Program-made: the position numbers and the translations under genes
Part shown: in pieces, positions 1 to 6,663 of the stretch
How the letters are laid out: the number at the start of each line of letters is the position of its first letter
Position numbering within the stretch: position 1 is the stretch's first letter
The notes under the pieces: generated by a model
Told to the model about the DNA's origin: nothing
Database searches by the model: none
What the model saw: only the letters and a program-made list of their open reading frames with translations
NCBI GenBank assembly: GCA_021736505.1
Contig: JAIPFU010000002.1
Span: 1 to 52,900, forward strand
Direction of reading: 5' to 3'
Source: Spirochaetia bacterium
GTDB lineage: Bacteria > Spirochaetota > Spirochaetia > PWKH01
Length of the DNA stretch: 52,900 bases

Positions 1-82
1 TGAAAAAATGCGGCTCATGATGAAGAAAGTCGCAAAAAATAAGAAATACCAAAACAAAATGCTCAAGCAGATGGGCATGTAG
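1..82 (+). CDS. ffh: Signal recognition particle protein Ffh, 3' end only
   Basis: The first 82 bases are open in frame 2 and end in TAG at 80-82. The 26 visible residues are rich in Met and Lys and end in KMLKQMGM, which fits the C-terminal tail of the Ffh M domain that binds SRP RNA and signal peptides. The stop is 22 bases before rpsP. Ffh directly upstream of rpsP is a common arrangement, also seen in spirochaetes. The GTPase domain lies outside the window, so identity rests on the tail and the context. FtsY, its receptor, is encoded at 30566. Confidence 0.7.
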   Translation, partial: EKMRLMMKKVAKNKKYQNKMLKQMGM

Positions 83-104
83 TCGAGTTGAGTAGGAGGC
101 ACGT

Positions 105-365
105 GTGAGCGTTAAAATTAGATTGAAGAGATTTGGTACGAAAAAAAGACCATTTTATCGAATTGTAGTTATGGATACCAGGGCTCCCAGGGATGGGAAA
201 ACTCTGGATGAAGTCGGCTTGTATCATCCAATTGAAGAAGAAGGCAAGCAGATTCGCCTGAATGAAGAAAAAATTAAACAGTGGATTGATAAGGGAGTAT
301 TACCTTCATTAACAGTAAAAAAAGTACTGAATAAGAACAATATCTTCTTCAACCGTAATCAATAA
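105..365 (+). CDS. rpsP: 30S ribosomal protein S16
   Basis: This 86-residue protein is a small-subunit ribosomal protein that helps 16S rRNA fold during 30S assembly. The N-terminus has the S16 signature (VKIRLKRFGTKKRPFYRIVV), followed by the conserved APRDG and the GLYHP segment. Length is normal for the family. The start is GTG at 105, chosen because a perfect AGGAGG at 94-99 sits 5 bases before it. It follows ffh by 22 bases and is probably co-transcribed with the KH, rimM, trmD and rplS genes downstream. Confidence 0.98.
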   Translation: MSVKIRLKRFGTKKRPFYRIVVMDTRAPRDGKTLDEVGLYHPIEEEGKQIRLNEEKIKQWIDKGVLPSLTVKKVLNKNNIFFNRNQ

Positions 366-404
366 TTTCTCAAAGTGATGTTGATTACTGAAATTGGATA
401 CGGT

Positions 405-428
405 GTAATACGTTTATAAATGTATTAC
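405..428 (+). promoter_or_regulatory. Hairpin between rpsP and the KH gene
   Basis: GTAATACGTT and AATGTATTAC form a stem of about 10 pairs (one G-U) closed by a TATA tetraloop. It ends 7 bases before the Shine-Dalgarno of the KH gene at 435-440. There is no strong T-tract, so it is more likely an mRNA processing or stability element, or a weak attenuator, than a full terminator. The structure is seen directly; the role is inferred. Confidence 0.45.
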
Positions 429-448
429 TTTGATGGAGGATAAATAAA

Positions 449-682
449 GTGGAAAAAGAACTCGTTTTATATATTGCTAAATCTTTAGTAGATGAGCCTG
501 AAGGTGTTGAAGTCAATATGATTGTAGGTGAGAAGTCTACTATACTTGAATTGAAAGTTTCTCAGGATGATATTGGAAAAGTAATAGGTAAACACGGAAG
601 AATCGCTAAGGCAATACGAACGATTCTCAGTGCTTCTGCAACGAAGACTGGAAAACGTGTTGTATTGGAAATTCTAGATTGA
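449..682 (+). CDS. khpA: KH-domain RNA-binding protein (KhpA/YlqC family)
   Basis: A 77-residue single KH-domain protein. The RNA-binding GxxG loop is seen as GKHG in [19 protein letters not shown] (about residues 43-61), the hallmark of the family that sits between rpsP and rimM in many bacteria. In other bacteria KhpA is a small RNA chaperone, often paired with KhpB. The start is GTG at 449, with GGAGGA at 435-440 eight bases upstream. It lies 83 bases after rpsP, and a hairpin occupies the gap. Confidence 0.95.
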   Translation: MEKELVLYIAKSLVDEPEGVEVNMIVGEKSTILELKVSQDDIGKVIGKHGRIAKAIRTILSASATKTGKRVVLEILD

Positions 683-701
683 TGGAATTATTGAATAGCT
701 A

Positions 702-1199
702 ATGAATAAAATAGCTACTGGATTGATAAAATCTCCTCATGGAATTCATGGGTATGTTAAAGTAAAACCTTTTTCACATGATTTGAAACATTTTTATGCA
801 CTTAATGATGTCTATGTCCAGCATAATAAACAGGAATTACTGTTTACTATTGAGGATGTTAAGCCTTTCAATAAAGAAGTGCTGATAAAATTCAAAAATA
901 TCAATACACCTGAGGAAGCAAAAAAGTATACGAATTGGGAAATTTGGATTGAACGGAGTCAGAGCAGTGAACTGGAAGAGGATGAATACTTCTTTGCAGA
1001 TCTTATAGGCTGCGACGTTTTATACCAGGGAACGAAAGTTGGTTATGTTAAGAGTATCATTCAGGGAGCTCAGGCTGAACTGCTTGAAGTTGAAACTTCC
1101 AAGGGGACTTCTCTTGTACCATTTCTCCAAGTCTATATTGGCAAGGTATCAATGTCTGCGAAGACTGTTGAGCTTTTATCTGATTGGTTAGTGGAATGA
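702..1199 (+). CDS. rimM: 16S rRNA processing/maturation factor RimM
   Basis: This 165-residue protein binds S19 and the 30S head during late small-subunit assembly. The N-terminal beta-barrel begins GLIKSPHGIHGYVKVKPF, the usual RimM opening, and the C-terminal PRC-barrel half includes EYFFADLIGCDV and the LLEVE and VPF segments. Length is typical. No clear Shine-Dalgarno precedes ATG 702; it starts 19 bases after khpA and may depend on translational coupling. Its TGA stop overlaps the ATG of trmD at 1196 (ATGA). Confidence 0.95.
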   Translation: MNKIATGLIKSPHGIHGYVKVKPFSHDLKHFYALNDVYVQHNKQELLFTIEDVKPFNKEVLIKFKNINTPEEAKKYTNWEIWIERSQSSELEEDEYFFADLIGCDVLYQGTKVGYVKSIIQGAQAELLEVETSKGTSLVPFLQVYIGKVSMSAKTVELLSDWLVE

Positions 1200-1927
1200 A
1201 TTTTACTGTATTGACACTTTTTCCGGAAATCTTTGATGGATTCTTTGAAAATTCCATCATGGCAAAATCAATTCAGCGTGGCTATGTTGATTATTCTTGT
1301 ATTGATATTCGTGATTTTGCATTTGACAGACACAAAACCTGTGACGACGCTCCTTATGGAGGCGGTCCTGGGATGGTTCTTAAGGCGGAACCCTTAGGCA
1401 GAGCATTGGAATCTGTAGAAGCCGGCCGAAAGAGGGTTGTTTATCCGACTCCTTCAGGAAAAAAGCTTGATCAGAATTATGCATCAGATTTAGCAGGAGA
1501 GGATAATTTAGTTTTCATTTGCGGCAGGTATGAGGGGATTGATCAAAGAATTATTGATATGTATGTTGATGATGAAATAAGCATTGGCGATTATGTCATA
1601 TCTTCCGGCGAAGTTGCGGCAATGGTTATAATTGATGCAGTATACAGGTTGCTGGATGGTGTTATTAGTACAGATTCTTTGACCGAAGAGAGTTTTTCCA
1701 GTGGACTTCTGGAATATCCTCATTACACGAGGCCGTCTGACTATTGCGGAAAAAACGTCCCTGATATATTATTATCAGGGCATCATGCTGAAATTGAAAA
1801 ATGGCGGCTGAGAAAAAGTGTTGAAAAAACACTTATAAACAGACCCGATCTAATAGAAAGGGTTAAACACAATAAAGAAATTAATTCAATAATTGATGAG
1901 CTGATGAATAGCAGCAAAGGGGAATAA
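1196..1927 (+). CDS. trmD: tRNA (guanine-N1-)-methyltransferase TrmD
   Basis: TrmD uses S-adenosylmethionine to methylate G37 of tRNAs, preventing +1 frameshifting. The SPOUT-class protein is 243 residues. It opens [13 protein letters not shown] and carries YGGGPGM, the GRYEGIDQR segment and [10 protein letters not shown] of the deep trefoil knot, then EYPHYTRP. The frame is open four codons further upstream to a TTG at 1184, but ATG 1196 is preferred: it gives the family's normal N-terminus and a 4-base ATGA overlap with rimM. Confidence 0.97.
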   Translation: MNFTVLTLFPEIFDGFFENSIMAKSIQRGYVDYSCIDIRDFAFDRHKTCDDAPYGGGPGMVLKAEPLGRALESVEAGRKRVVYPTPSGKKLDQNYASDLAGEDNLVFICGRYEGIDQRIIDMYVDDEISIGDYVISSGEVAAMVIIDAVYRLLDGVISTDSLTEESFSSGLLEYPHYTRPSDYCGKNVPDILLSGHHAEIEKWRLRKSVEKTLINRPDLIERVKHNKEINSIIDELMNSSKGE

Positions 1928-1928
1928 T

Positions 1929-2300
1929 ATGGACATGATTAAAGCAATTGAAGCAGAGCAAATTAAAGATACTGTTGAAGATTTTTCAATAGGTGATACT
2001 GTTCAAGTCCATTTTAAAATTGTTGAGGGTCAAACTGAAAGAATACAGGTATTTGAAGGTCTGGTCATTGCAATGAAGAATAGTGGTTTGAGAAAAACCT
2101 TTACCGTACGAAAAATGTCTTACGGAGTTGGAGTTGAAAGAGTATTTCCTGTACATTCTCCTCGAATTGATCATATAAAGATTGTAAGAAGAGGGCGTGT
2201 AAGAAGATCTAAACTCTATTATATCCGTGGAAGAATAGGTAAGGCAGCAAAAGTTCAGGAACTCATTAAAAAGAAAAAGGTTGAAGAAGCTGCAAAATAA
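1929..2300 (+). CDS. rplS: 50S ribosomal protein L19
   Basis: L19 sits at the interface of the two ribosomal subunits. The protein has 123 residues, with [16 protein letters not shown], the [11 protein letters not shown] segment, then [13 protein letters not shown] and a basic C-terminal tail. AAAGGGGA about 8 bases before ATG 1929 is a good ribosome binding site; a second ATG at 1935 is possible. It starts one base after trmD. A strong terminator at 2377-2408 probably ends the operon that began at or before ffh. Confidence 0.98.
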   Translation: MDMIKAIEAEQIKDTVEDFSIGDTVQVHFKIVEGQTERIQVFEGLVIAMKNSGLRKTFTVRKMSYGVGVERVFPVHSPRIDHIKIVRRGRVRRSKLYYIRGRIGKAAKVQELIKKKKVEEAAK

Positions 2301-2308
2301 ACCTGCTT

Positions 2309-2338
2309 CTTTCTTGAATTTTTCTTTCTTGAATTTTT
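2309..2338 (+). repeat. 15-bp perfect tandem duplication after rplS
   Basis: CTTTCTTGAATTTTT occurs twice head-to-tail with no mismatch (2309-2323 and 2324-2338), eight bases after the rplS stop and before the operon terminator. It is one of many 10-15 bp duplications in this window. Confidence 0.9.
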
Positions 2339-2376
2339 CTTGTTTCTTTTTTGAATTCTGCAACCTAGCAACCCTG

Positions 2377-2408
2377 CAGCTGGTTTAAATCAAATCAGCT
2401 GATTTTTT
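2377..2408 (+). terminator. Rho-independent terminator after rplS
   Basis: CAGCTGGTTT (2377-2386) pairs with AAATCAGCTG (2392-2401) around a 5-base loop, with one G-T pair, followed by ATTTTTT. It marks the end of the ribosomal operon. It lies immediately before yraN, so yraN needs its own promoter or read-through. Confidence 0.8.
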
Positions 2409-2421
2409 GTTAGTATATACT

Positions 2422-2775
2422 ATGTATGTAAACAAAACATTAAAAGAAATTGGTTATGAAGGTGAAGAAAAAGCAAGGGATTACTTAAAAAATCTGGGCT
2501 ATTGTATTTTAGAAAACAATTACTACTCACAGCAGGGTGAACTTGATATTATTGCATCTGATAATAATACGCTGATTGGTTGTGAAGTGAAAAATTGGTC
2601 GTACTACAGTGAAGAAGAGCTGTACCGTGTCATAACTCCTTTAAAAAAGAAGAGAATGATGCAGACTATGATGAATTTTCTTGCAGACACGGAATCTTTT
2701 GGATATTCTAATATTAGATTTGATGTAATTTTTATTAGTGGTTCTTCAATCAAGCATTATAAGGATATTACGTAA
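2422..2775 (+). CDS. yraN: YraN/UPF0102-family nuclease-like protein
   Basis: A protein of 117 residues. It has the UPF0102 pattern G-x-x-GE-x-x-A with YLKNLGYCIL, then GELDIIA and EVK (about residues 44-63), the PD-(D/E)XK-type acidic and lysine positions of this Holliday-junction-resolvase-like family. Its cellular role is not firmly established in any bacterium. The ORF extends to TTG 2407, but that lies in the T-tract of the rplS terminator, so ATG 2422 is preferred. No Shine-Dalgarno is visible; a TATACT directly abuts the ATG. Linkage to rplS and trmD is widespread. Confidence 0.88.
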   Translation: MYVNKTLKEIGYEGEEKARDYLKNLGYCILENNYYSQQGELDIIASDNNTLIGCEVKNWSYYSEEELYRVITPLKKKRMMQTMMNFLADTESFGYSNIRFDVIFISGSSIKHYKDIT

Positions 2776-2794
2776 TTTTTTAATCAGGTGATGC

Positions 2795-3238
2795 ATGGGA
2801 CAGAAAGATAAAGAGCAGAAGGATAAAAACGAAAACCGCAGCAGACATAAAAAGGATTCACTTAAAAATAGGAATGCGAAAAGAAACAACTCTAGGAGCA
2901 GCTCTAGGAATCGAAACAGAAAACCTCGGGGTAAAAAAGAGAAACTGTATTGCGCTGATTGCGGTAAACCTATTACTAATGTATCATCAGCACTTGTGAG
3001 CAGGGATCAGAAGGGTTTTATGCATTTTGAATGTGTAGTAGAACTCATTAAGCAGGAAGAGCGGATTGTACCGCCCCAGAAATTAGTTTACATTGGGCAG
3101 GGTGATTTTGCCATTGTGGAGACTTCCTCGAAGAAGAAAGATTTTACCATAATCAAACGTATCCCCTATGAAAATTCAGATATGAAAAAATTTGCAAAAT
3201 CAGAAATGAAGAATTATCTTCACACAGTGGAAATATAA
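2795..3238 (+). CDS. Basic-tailed zinc-finger protein, function unknown
   Basis: This 147-residue protein has two parts. Residues 1-50 are a very basic, low-complexity tail rich in Lys, Arg, Asn and Ser. From about residue 53 there is a compact domain with CADCG and, 20-odd residues later, HFECV, a likely C2HC zinc site. The rest (LVYIGQGDFAIVE and onward) is unassigned. The basic tail suggests nucleic-acid or ribosome binding, but that is inference. It lies 19 bases after yraN and 26 bases before coaD, so it is probably part of a small operon. I do not recognise a named family. Confidence 0.75.
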   Translation: MGQKDKEQKDKNENRSRHKKDSLKNRNAKRNNSRSSSRNRNRKPRGKKEKLYCADCGKPITNVSSALVSRDQKGFMHFECVVELIKQEERIVPPQKLVYIGQGDFAIVETSSKKKDFTIIKRIPYENSDMKKFAKSEMKNYLHTVEI

Positions 3239-3264
3239 ATTTTCTTATTAATTGGAGTACAGCT

Positions 3265-3744
3265 ATGATTTCAGCTGTTTTACCCGGGTCTTTTGATCCG
3301 CCGACATTAGGCCATTTGAACCTTATTGATAGATCTGCCAGGCTTTATGATACCCTGTATATTGTTATTGCGGTAAACAGAATGAAGAACTATCTTTTTT
3401 CTGATACTGAAAGACTAGAAATGATGCAGGAGCTTTTGAAGAAATATGACAATATCATCATAACTACCTGGGACAGACTTATTGTTGATTTTGCAAAAAA
3501 GCATAATATTCCTGTAATGATAAGAGGAGTTCGTGCTTTAGCTGATTTTGGTTATGAATTTGAATTGGCCATGACTAATAAACAGCTTTATCCTGAACTT
3601 GAAATCATGTTTATGCCGACGGATCCGAAATATTTTGTTCTCCGTTCATCGGCAATAAAAGAGCTTGCATCTAATGGAGCTGATATATCTAAAATGGTTC
3701 CGCAAATGGTAGCAGAGAGATTAGAAAAGAAATTGGGAAATTGA
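3265..3744 (+). CDS. coaD: Phosphopantetheine adenylyltransferase
   Basis: CoaD transfers AMP from ATP to 4'-phosphopantetheine, the penultimate step of coenzyme A synthesis. The 159-residue protein has the nucleotidyltransferase motif GSFDPPTLGHL (residues 8-18, the HxGH-like site), then IRGVRALADFGYE and the C-terminal LRSSAIKE. Length is typical. ATG 3265 is preceded by TTGGAG at 3251-3256. CoA is the donor of the prosthetic group for AcpP, which is encoded 300 bases downstream. The TGA stop is embedded in an inverted repeat. Confidence 0.97.
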   Translation: MISAVLPGSFDPPTLGHLNLIDRSARLYDTLYIVIAVNRMKNYLFSDTERLEMMQELLKKYDNIIITTWDRLIVDFAKKHNIPVMIRGVRALADFGYEFELAMTNKQLYPELEIMFMPTDPKYFVLRSSAIKELASNGADISKMVPQMVAERLEKKLGN

Positions 3745-3793
3745 CATTATAACTTAATTCTGTTGACATAAATGTTAGTTTAAGTTAATGTCA
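3742..3793 (+). promoter_or_regulatory. Inverted repeat and promoter upstream of rpmF-acpP-rnc
   Basis: TGACATTA-TA-ACTTAA (3742-3757) and TTAAGTTAATGTCA (3780-3793) are complementary over 14 pairs with a 2-base bulge. Inside and overlapping lies a candidate sigma-70 promoter: TTGACA at 3763-3768, a 17-base spacer, and TAATGT at 3786-3791. The repeat starts on the coaD stop codon. It could be an operator over the rpmF promoter or a hairpin at the coaD mRNA end. The sequence is seen; the function is inferred. Confidence 0.5.
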
Positions 3794-3848
3794 TTTGACC
3801 GAAAATGAGAAATATCGAATATATATATTTAGTAAGAGGTTATTAGTT

Positions 3849-4037
3849 ATGGCAGTACCCAAATACAAAACTTCGAAGGCCCGTTCCAGACGGAGAAAGT
3901 CGATCAATATGAAGTTGGCTGCTCCTCAGCTTGTTGAGTGCAGCACCTGTGGAAACAAAGTATTACCGCATCGTGTGTGTCCAAAATGCGGATACTATAA
4001 AGGTAGACAAATTTTGGAAGTTGAAGATATTGGTTAA
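3849..4037 (+). CDS. rpmF: 50S ribosomal protein L32 (zinc-binding form)
   Basis: L32 is a 62-residue ribosomal protein beginning MAVPKYKTSKARSRRRKS. It keeps both cysteine pairs, CSTCG and CPKCG, so this is the zinc-binding (C+) version. The frame continues upstream to a TTG at 3795, but that segment is not L32-like and ATG 3849 has AAGAGG at 3833-3838. As in many bacteria, rpmF sits next to a fatty acid gene, here acpP 20 bases downstream. Confidence 0.97.
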   Translation: MAVPKYKTSKARSRRRKSINMKLAAPQLVECSTCGNKVLPHRVCPKCGYYKGRQILEVEDIG

Positions 4038-4057
4038 AAAGGGAAAGGAGACAGACA

Positions 4058-4291
4058 ATGGAAGAATTATTTGAAAAAATGAAGGCCTTAATAGCAGAAA
4101 AGTTGGAAATTGAAGAAGATAAAATCACACTTGATTCATCTTTTCGTAAAGATTTAGGTGCAGACAGCCTCGATACATATGAGTTGGTCTATGCTATAGA
4201 GGAAGAGCTGGGTATTACAATACCGGATGATAAAGCTAATGAGTTTGAAACAGTTCGTGATGCTGTAGAATACCTGCAGACGCAAGTGTAA
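4058..4291 (+). CDS. acpP: Acyl carrier protein
   Basis: AcpP carries growing fatty acyl chains on a 4'-phosphopantetheine arm. The 77-residue acidic protein has the attachment motif GADSLD, with Ser37 as the modified residue, followed by the recognition helix TYELVYAIEEELGITIPDD. A good AGGAG precedes ATG 4058. It lies between rpmF and rnc with short gaps. The rest of the fatty acid synthesis cluster (plsX, fabD, fabF) is not in this window. Confidence 0.98.
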   Translation: MEELFEKMKALIAEKLEIEEDKITLDSSFRKDLGADSLDTYELVYAIEEELGITIPDDKANEFETVRDAVEYLQTQV

Positions 4292-4319
4292 TATTTTTAT
4301 TAACGAAAATGTAAAGAAA

Positions 4320-5066
4320 ATGATTTCGCATTATATGGAAGGACAGTTCGAAACACCGCCGAAAGTAACATCTGAAAGAAAAAAAGAACTCCTTCTTTTT
4401 GAGAAATTATCAGGTATTAGGTTCAGGAAATTAGAGTTCCTGAACCTTGCATTTTCTCATAGATCCTACGCCAATGAGCAGCTCGAAGAAATTGACAATA
4501 ATGAAAAATTGGAGTTTCTTGGAGACAGCGTCCTTGGTTTAGTTATAAGCGAATATTTGTATACTGAATTGCAGGATATGGTGGAAGGCGATTTTGCCCG
4601 TATAAAATCCTTTGTTGTCAGTGAAGACAGTCTTGCGGAAGTTGCTAAAAGAATTAAAGTAGATAATTACATTCTTATTGGTAAAGGTGAAGAATACTCT
4701 GGCGGCAGAAACAAAAAAGCAATATTAGCAGATTGTATGGAAGCTATAATCGGAGCTTATTACATTGATTCCGGATATAAGCCTGTAAAGACATTCATAC
4801 TGAATTATTTAGTACCTGAAATCAATAAGGTACTTGAGAATAAACATAAAAAAGATTATAAAACCCTCCTTCAGGAATTTGTTCAGAAAAATTTTAAAAC
4901 CTACCCGAAATATTCTGTAGTAAAACGGACAGGACCTGATCATAATAAAATATTCTGGGTTAATGTGATTATACATGGAAAGGAATATGGTCCCGGAAAA
5001 GGGAAAAATAAAAAAGAAGCTGAACAGGAAGCAGCCGGCCTTGCCTATCAATTACTGCAAAAATAG
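4320..5066 (+). CDS. rnc: Ribonuclease III
   Basis: RNase III cleaves double-stranded RNA, including rRNA precursors. The 248-residue protein has the catalytic signature NEKLEFLGDSVL (residues 61-72, Glu65 and Asp69 among the metal ligands), a second acidic site around DCMEAIIGA, and a C-terminal double-stranded-RNA-binding domain (about 178-247: TLLQEFVQ, KNKKEAEQEAA). There are about 25 extra residues before the domain. ATG 4320 has only a weak upstream AAAGAAA. It ends the rpmF-acpP-rnc cluster and is convergent with the CCA enzyme gene. Confidence 0.97.
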   Translation: MISHYMEGQFETPPKVTSERKKELLLFEKLSGIRFRKLEFLNLAFSHRSYANEQLEEIDNNEKLEFLGDSVLGLVISEYLYTELQDMVEGDFARIKSFVVSEDSLAEVAKRIKVDNYILIGKGEEYSGGRNKKAILADCMEAIIGAYYIDSGYKPVKTFILNYLVPEINKVLENKHKKDYKTLLQEFVQKNFKTYPKYSVVKRTGPDHNKIFWVNVIIHGKEYGPGKGKNKKEAEQEAAGLAYQLLQK

Positions 5067-5080
5067 AATTGCAGCAACAA

Positions 5081-5104
5081 CAGCATAATACTTACCAGCA
5101 TAAT
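5081..5104 (+). repeat. 15-bp-period duplication after rnc
   Basis: CAGCATAAT at 5081-5089 recurs at 5096-5104, an exact 15-base offset, in the 48-base gap between rnc and the convergent CCA enzyme gene. It is a partial copy (1.6 units). Confidence 0.6.
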
Positions 5105-5114
5105 TAAGATCACA

Positions 5115-6467
5115 CTATCCGTATTTTTCATACAATTTTCTTGAAAGTTCTAAAAGAGTATCTTTTGTATTCATTTTAGGATCATCAAGTACTGTTTCAA
5201 GCAATTCATTAAGGATAACGCCTAAGATTCTGCCTTGAGGAATACCAATTATTTTCATCAGGTCGTTTCCATTTACAGCCAAATGTTTTAATGAAAGTGC
5301 ATCCTTTTCAGATATAATGTGCTTTATTCTATTTCGGAATTCATCATCATTTGCAGGAACGTTCTTCCCGAAAGTTCCATATCTGTCAGCATATCGGAGT
5401 GAGAACAGGTCATCTATGTAACCAACTCCGACTCTTGCTATAAAACGTCTTACAGCGGCATCTGACCAGTCTGAGGTGTAATTAAACATATGGCAGCGTA
5501 TGAGATGTACGATGGCATTTCTATCTTTAACAGAAAATTTCAGCCTGTTCAGAATCGATTCAGCAATTGAAGCAGAAATTTTTTCATGACCAATAAACAT
5601 GCGTACACCGCTTTTCTCATCAATAGATAGGGATTGAGGTTTACCGATATCATGGAGCAGGGCTGCCCATCTAACTAAAATATTTCTTTTATCAGCACCG
5701 TCGCAGCTGTACAAAAGGTGTTTGTATACATCAAAGCGATGATTACCCTTCTGTTCTATACCGATACATTGAACAAGTTCAGGCAGTATATATGGCAAAA
5801 GCCTGCTCTCTTCAAGATCCATGAAACCTGATGAAGGCTTTTCAGCAAGGAGCATTTTATTAAGTTCTTCACGGATTCTTTCAGCCGATATGCTTTTAAG
5901 TGATTCTCCCAAACCTTTCATGGCTGTAAAAGTTTCACTGTCAATAGTAAAACCCAACTGCGTGCTTATTCTGCAAGCCCTTAATAAACGCAAAGCATCT
6001 TCATTGAAACGTTTTTCAGGGTCACCAATAGCTCTGACGATGCCTCTTCTTAAATCCTCCAAGCCGGAAAAGTAATCAATAAGTGAATTATCTTCAGTAT
6101 TTACAGCTAGAGCATTAATGGTAAAATCTCTTCTTGATAAATCTTCCTTGATGGATGAGGTGAATGAAATTGAATCAGGTCGACGTTTATCTGAATAGCT
6201 GGATTCAATTCGAAAAGTGGTAACTTCGTAAGAAGCTCCTCTGAATAAAACAGTAACGGTTCCATGATCTATTCCGGTGGGTATAACTTTTTTAAAAATT
6301 TTCATGATTTCATTCGGTTCGGCGTCGGTGGCAAAATCATAGTCTCCGGGAGGTCTTCCCAGCAGTTGATTTCTCACCGAGCCGCCTACAAGGTATAAAC
6401 TATAGCCGGCGGAATGGAAAAAAGATGAGAATTCATATATTTTCTTTGGTAAATGAATTTTTTTCAC
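5115..6467 (-). CDS. cca: CCA-adding-type tRNA nucleotidyltransferase with HD domain
   Basis: A class II polymerase-beta-type nucleotidyltransferase of 450 residues. It has GGSVRN (28-33), the catalytic DYD in GDYDFATD (41-48), RRDFTINALA (112-121), and an internal HD domain with LLHDIGKP (270-277). HD-bearing enzymes of this shape usually build or repair the 3' CCA of tRNA. Neither tRNA gene in this window encodes CCA, so such activity is needed. A second family member at 18778 looks like poly(A) polymerase, which is why I assign CCA addition to this one. It could add only part of CCA, as some bacteria split the job. It is divergent from ileS. Confidence 0.85.
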   Translation of the reverse strand: MKKIHLPKKIYEFSSFFHSAGYSLYLVGGSVRNQLLGRPPGDYDFATDAEPNEIMKIFKKVIPTGIDHGTVTVLFRGASYEVTTFRIESSYSDKRRPDSISFTSSIKEDLSRRDFTINALAVNTEDNSLIDYFSGLEDLRRGIVRAIGDPEKRFNEDALRLLRACRISTQLGFTIDSETFTAMKGLGESLKSISAERIREELNKMLLAEKPSSGFMDLEESRLLPYILPELVQCIGIEQKGNHRFDVYKHLLYSCDGADKRNILVRWAALLHDIGKPQSLSIDEKSGVRMFIGHEKISASIAESILNRLKFSVKDRNAIVHLIRCHMFNYTSDWSDAAVRRFIARVGVGYIDDLFSLRYADRYGTFGKNVPANDDEFRNRIKHIISEKDALSLKHLAVNGNDLMKIIGIPQGRILGVILNELLETVLDDPKMNTKDTLLELSRKLYEKYG

Positions 6468-6485
6468 AAATGAACCCTAAACAAT

Positions 6486-6497
6486 ACATTATAATGT
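6486..6497. promoter_or_regulatory. 12-bp perfect palindrome between cca and ileS
   Basis: ACATTATAATGT is a perfect palindrome in the 196-base region between the divergent cca and ileS genes. It contains TATAAT on both strands and lies 12 bases upstream of the ileS -35 box. It could be an operator or a -10 element for cca. The match is seen; any regulator is unknown. Confidence 0.35.
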
Positions 6498-6509
6498 TGT
6501 CAATACTGA

Positions 6510-6538
6510 TTGAAAATTTATTATATAATAGCTATATT
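6510..6538 (+). promoter_or_regulatory. Candidate sigma-70 promoter of ileS
   Basis: TTGAAA (6510-6515) and TATATT (6533-6538) are separated by 17 bases. The predicted start near 6545 gives a leader of about 120 bases. The leader shows no T-box signature, so tRNA-sensing control of ileS is not supported. Confidence 0.55.
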
Positions 6539-6663
6539 ATTCCCTTAGAAAGTAATAAGCAATAAACCACAAGTTTTTACATATGGCAATTTTAGCTGAT
6601 TCATAAATAATATGCCCATGATACACGTAAAACATACTATGTGTTCTATCTTAGGAGGAAATT

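Noticed and set aside
1986..2363. A 125-codon minus-strand frame over rplS
   Set aside because: It lies antisense to L19 and its first residues come from the 15-bp duplication; no support as a gene.
6545..6663. A T-box riboswitch before ileS
   Set aside because: The leader has neither the conserved T-box sequence nor a specifier-stem/terminator pair; it is AT-rich and unstructured by eye.
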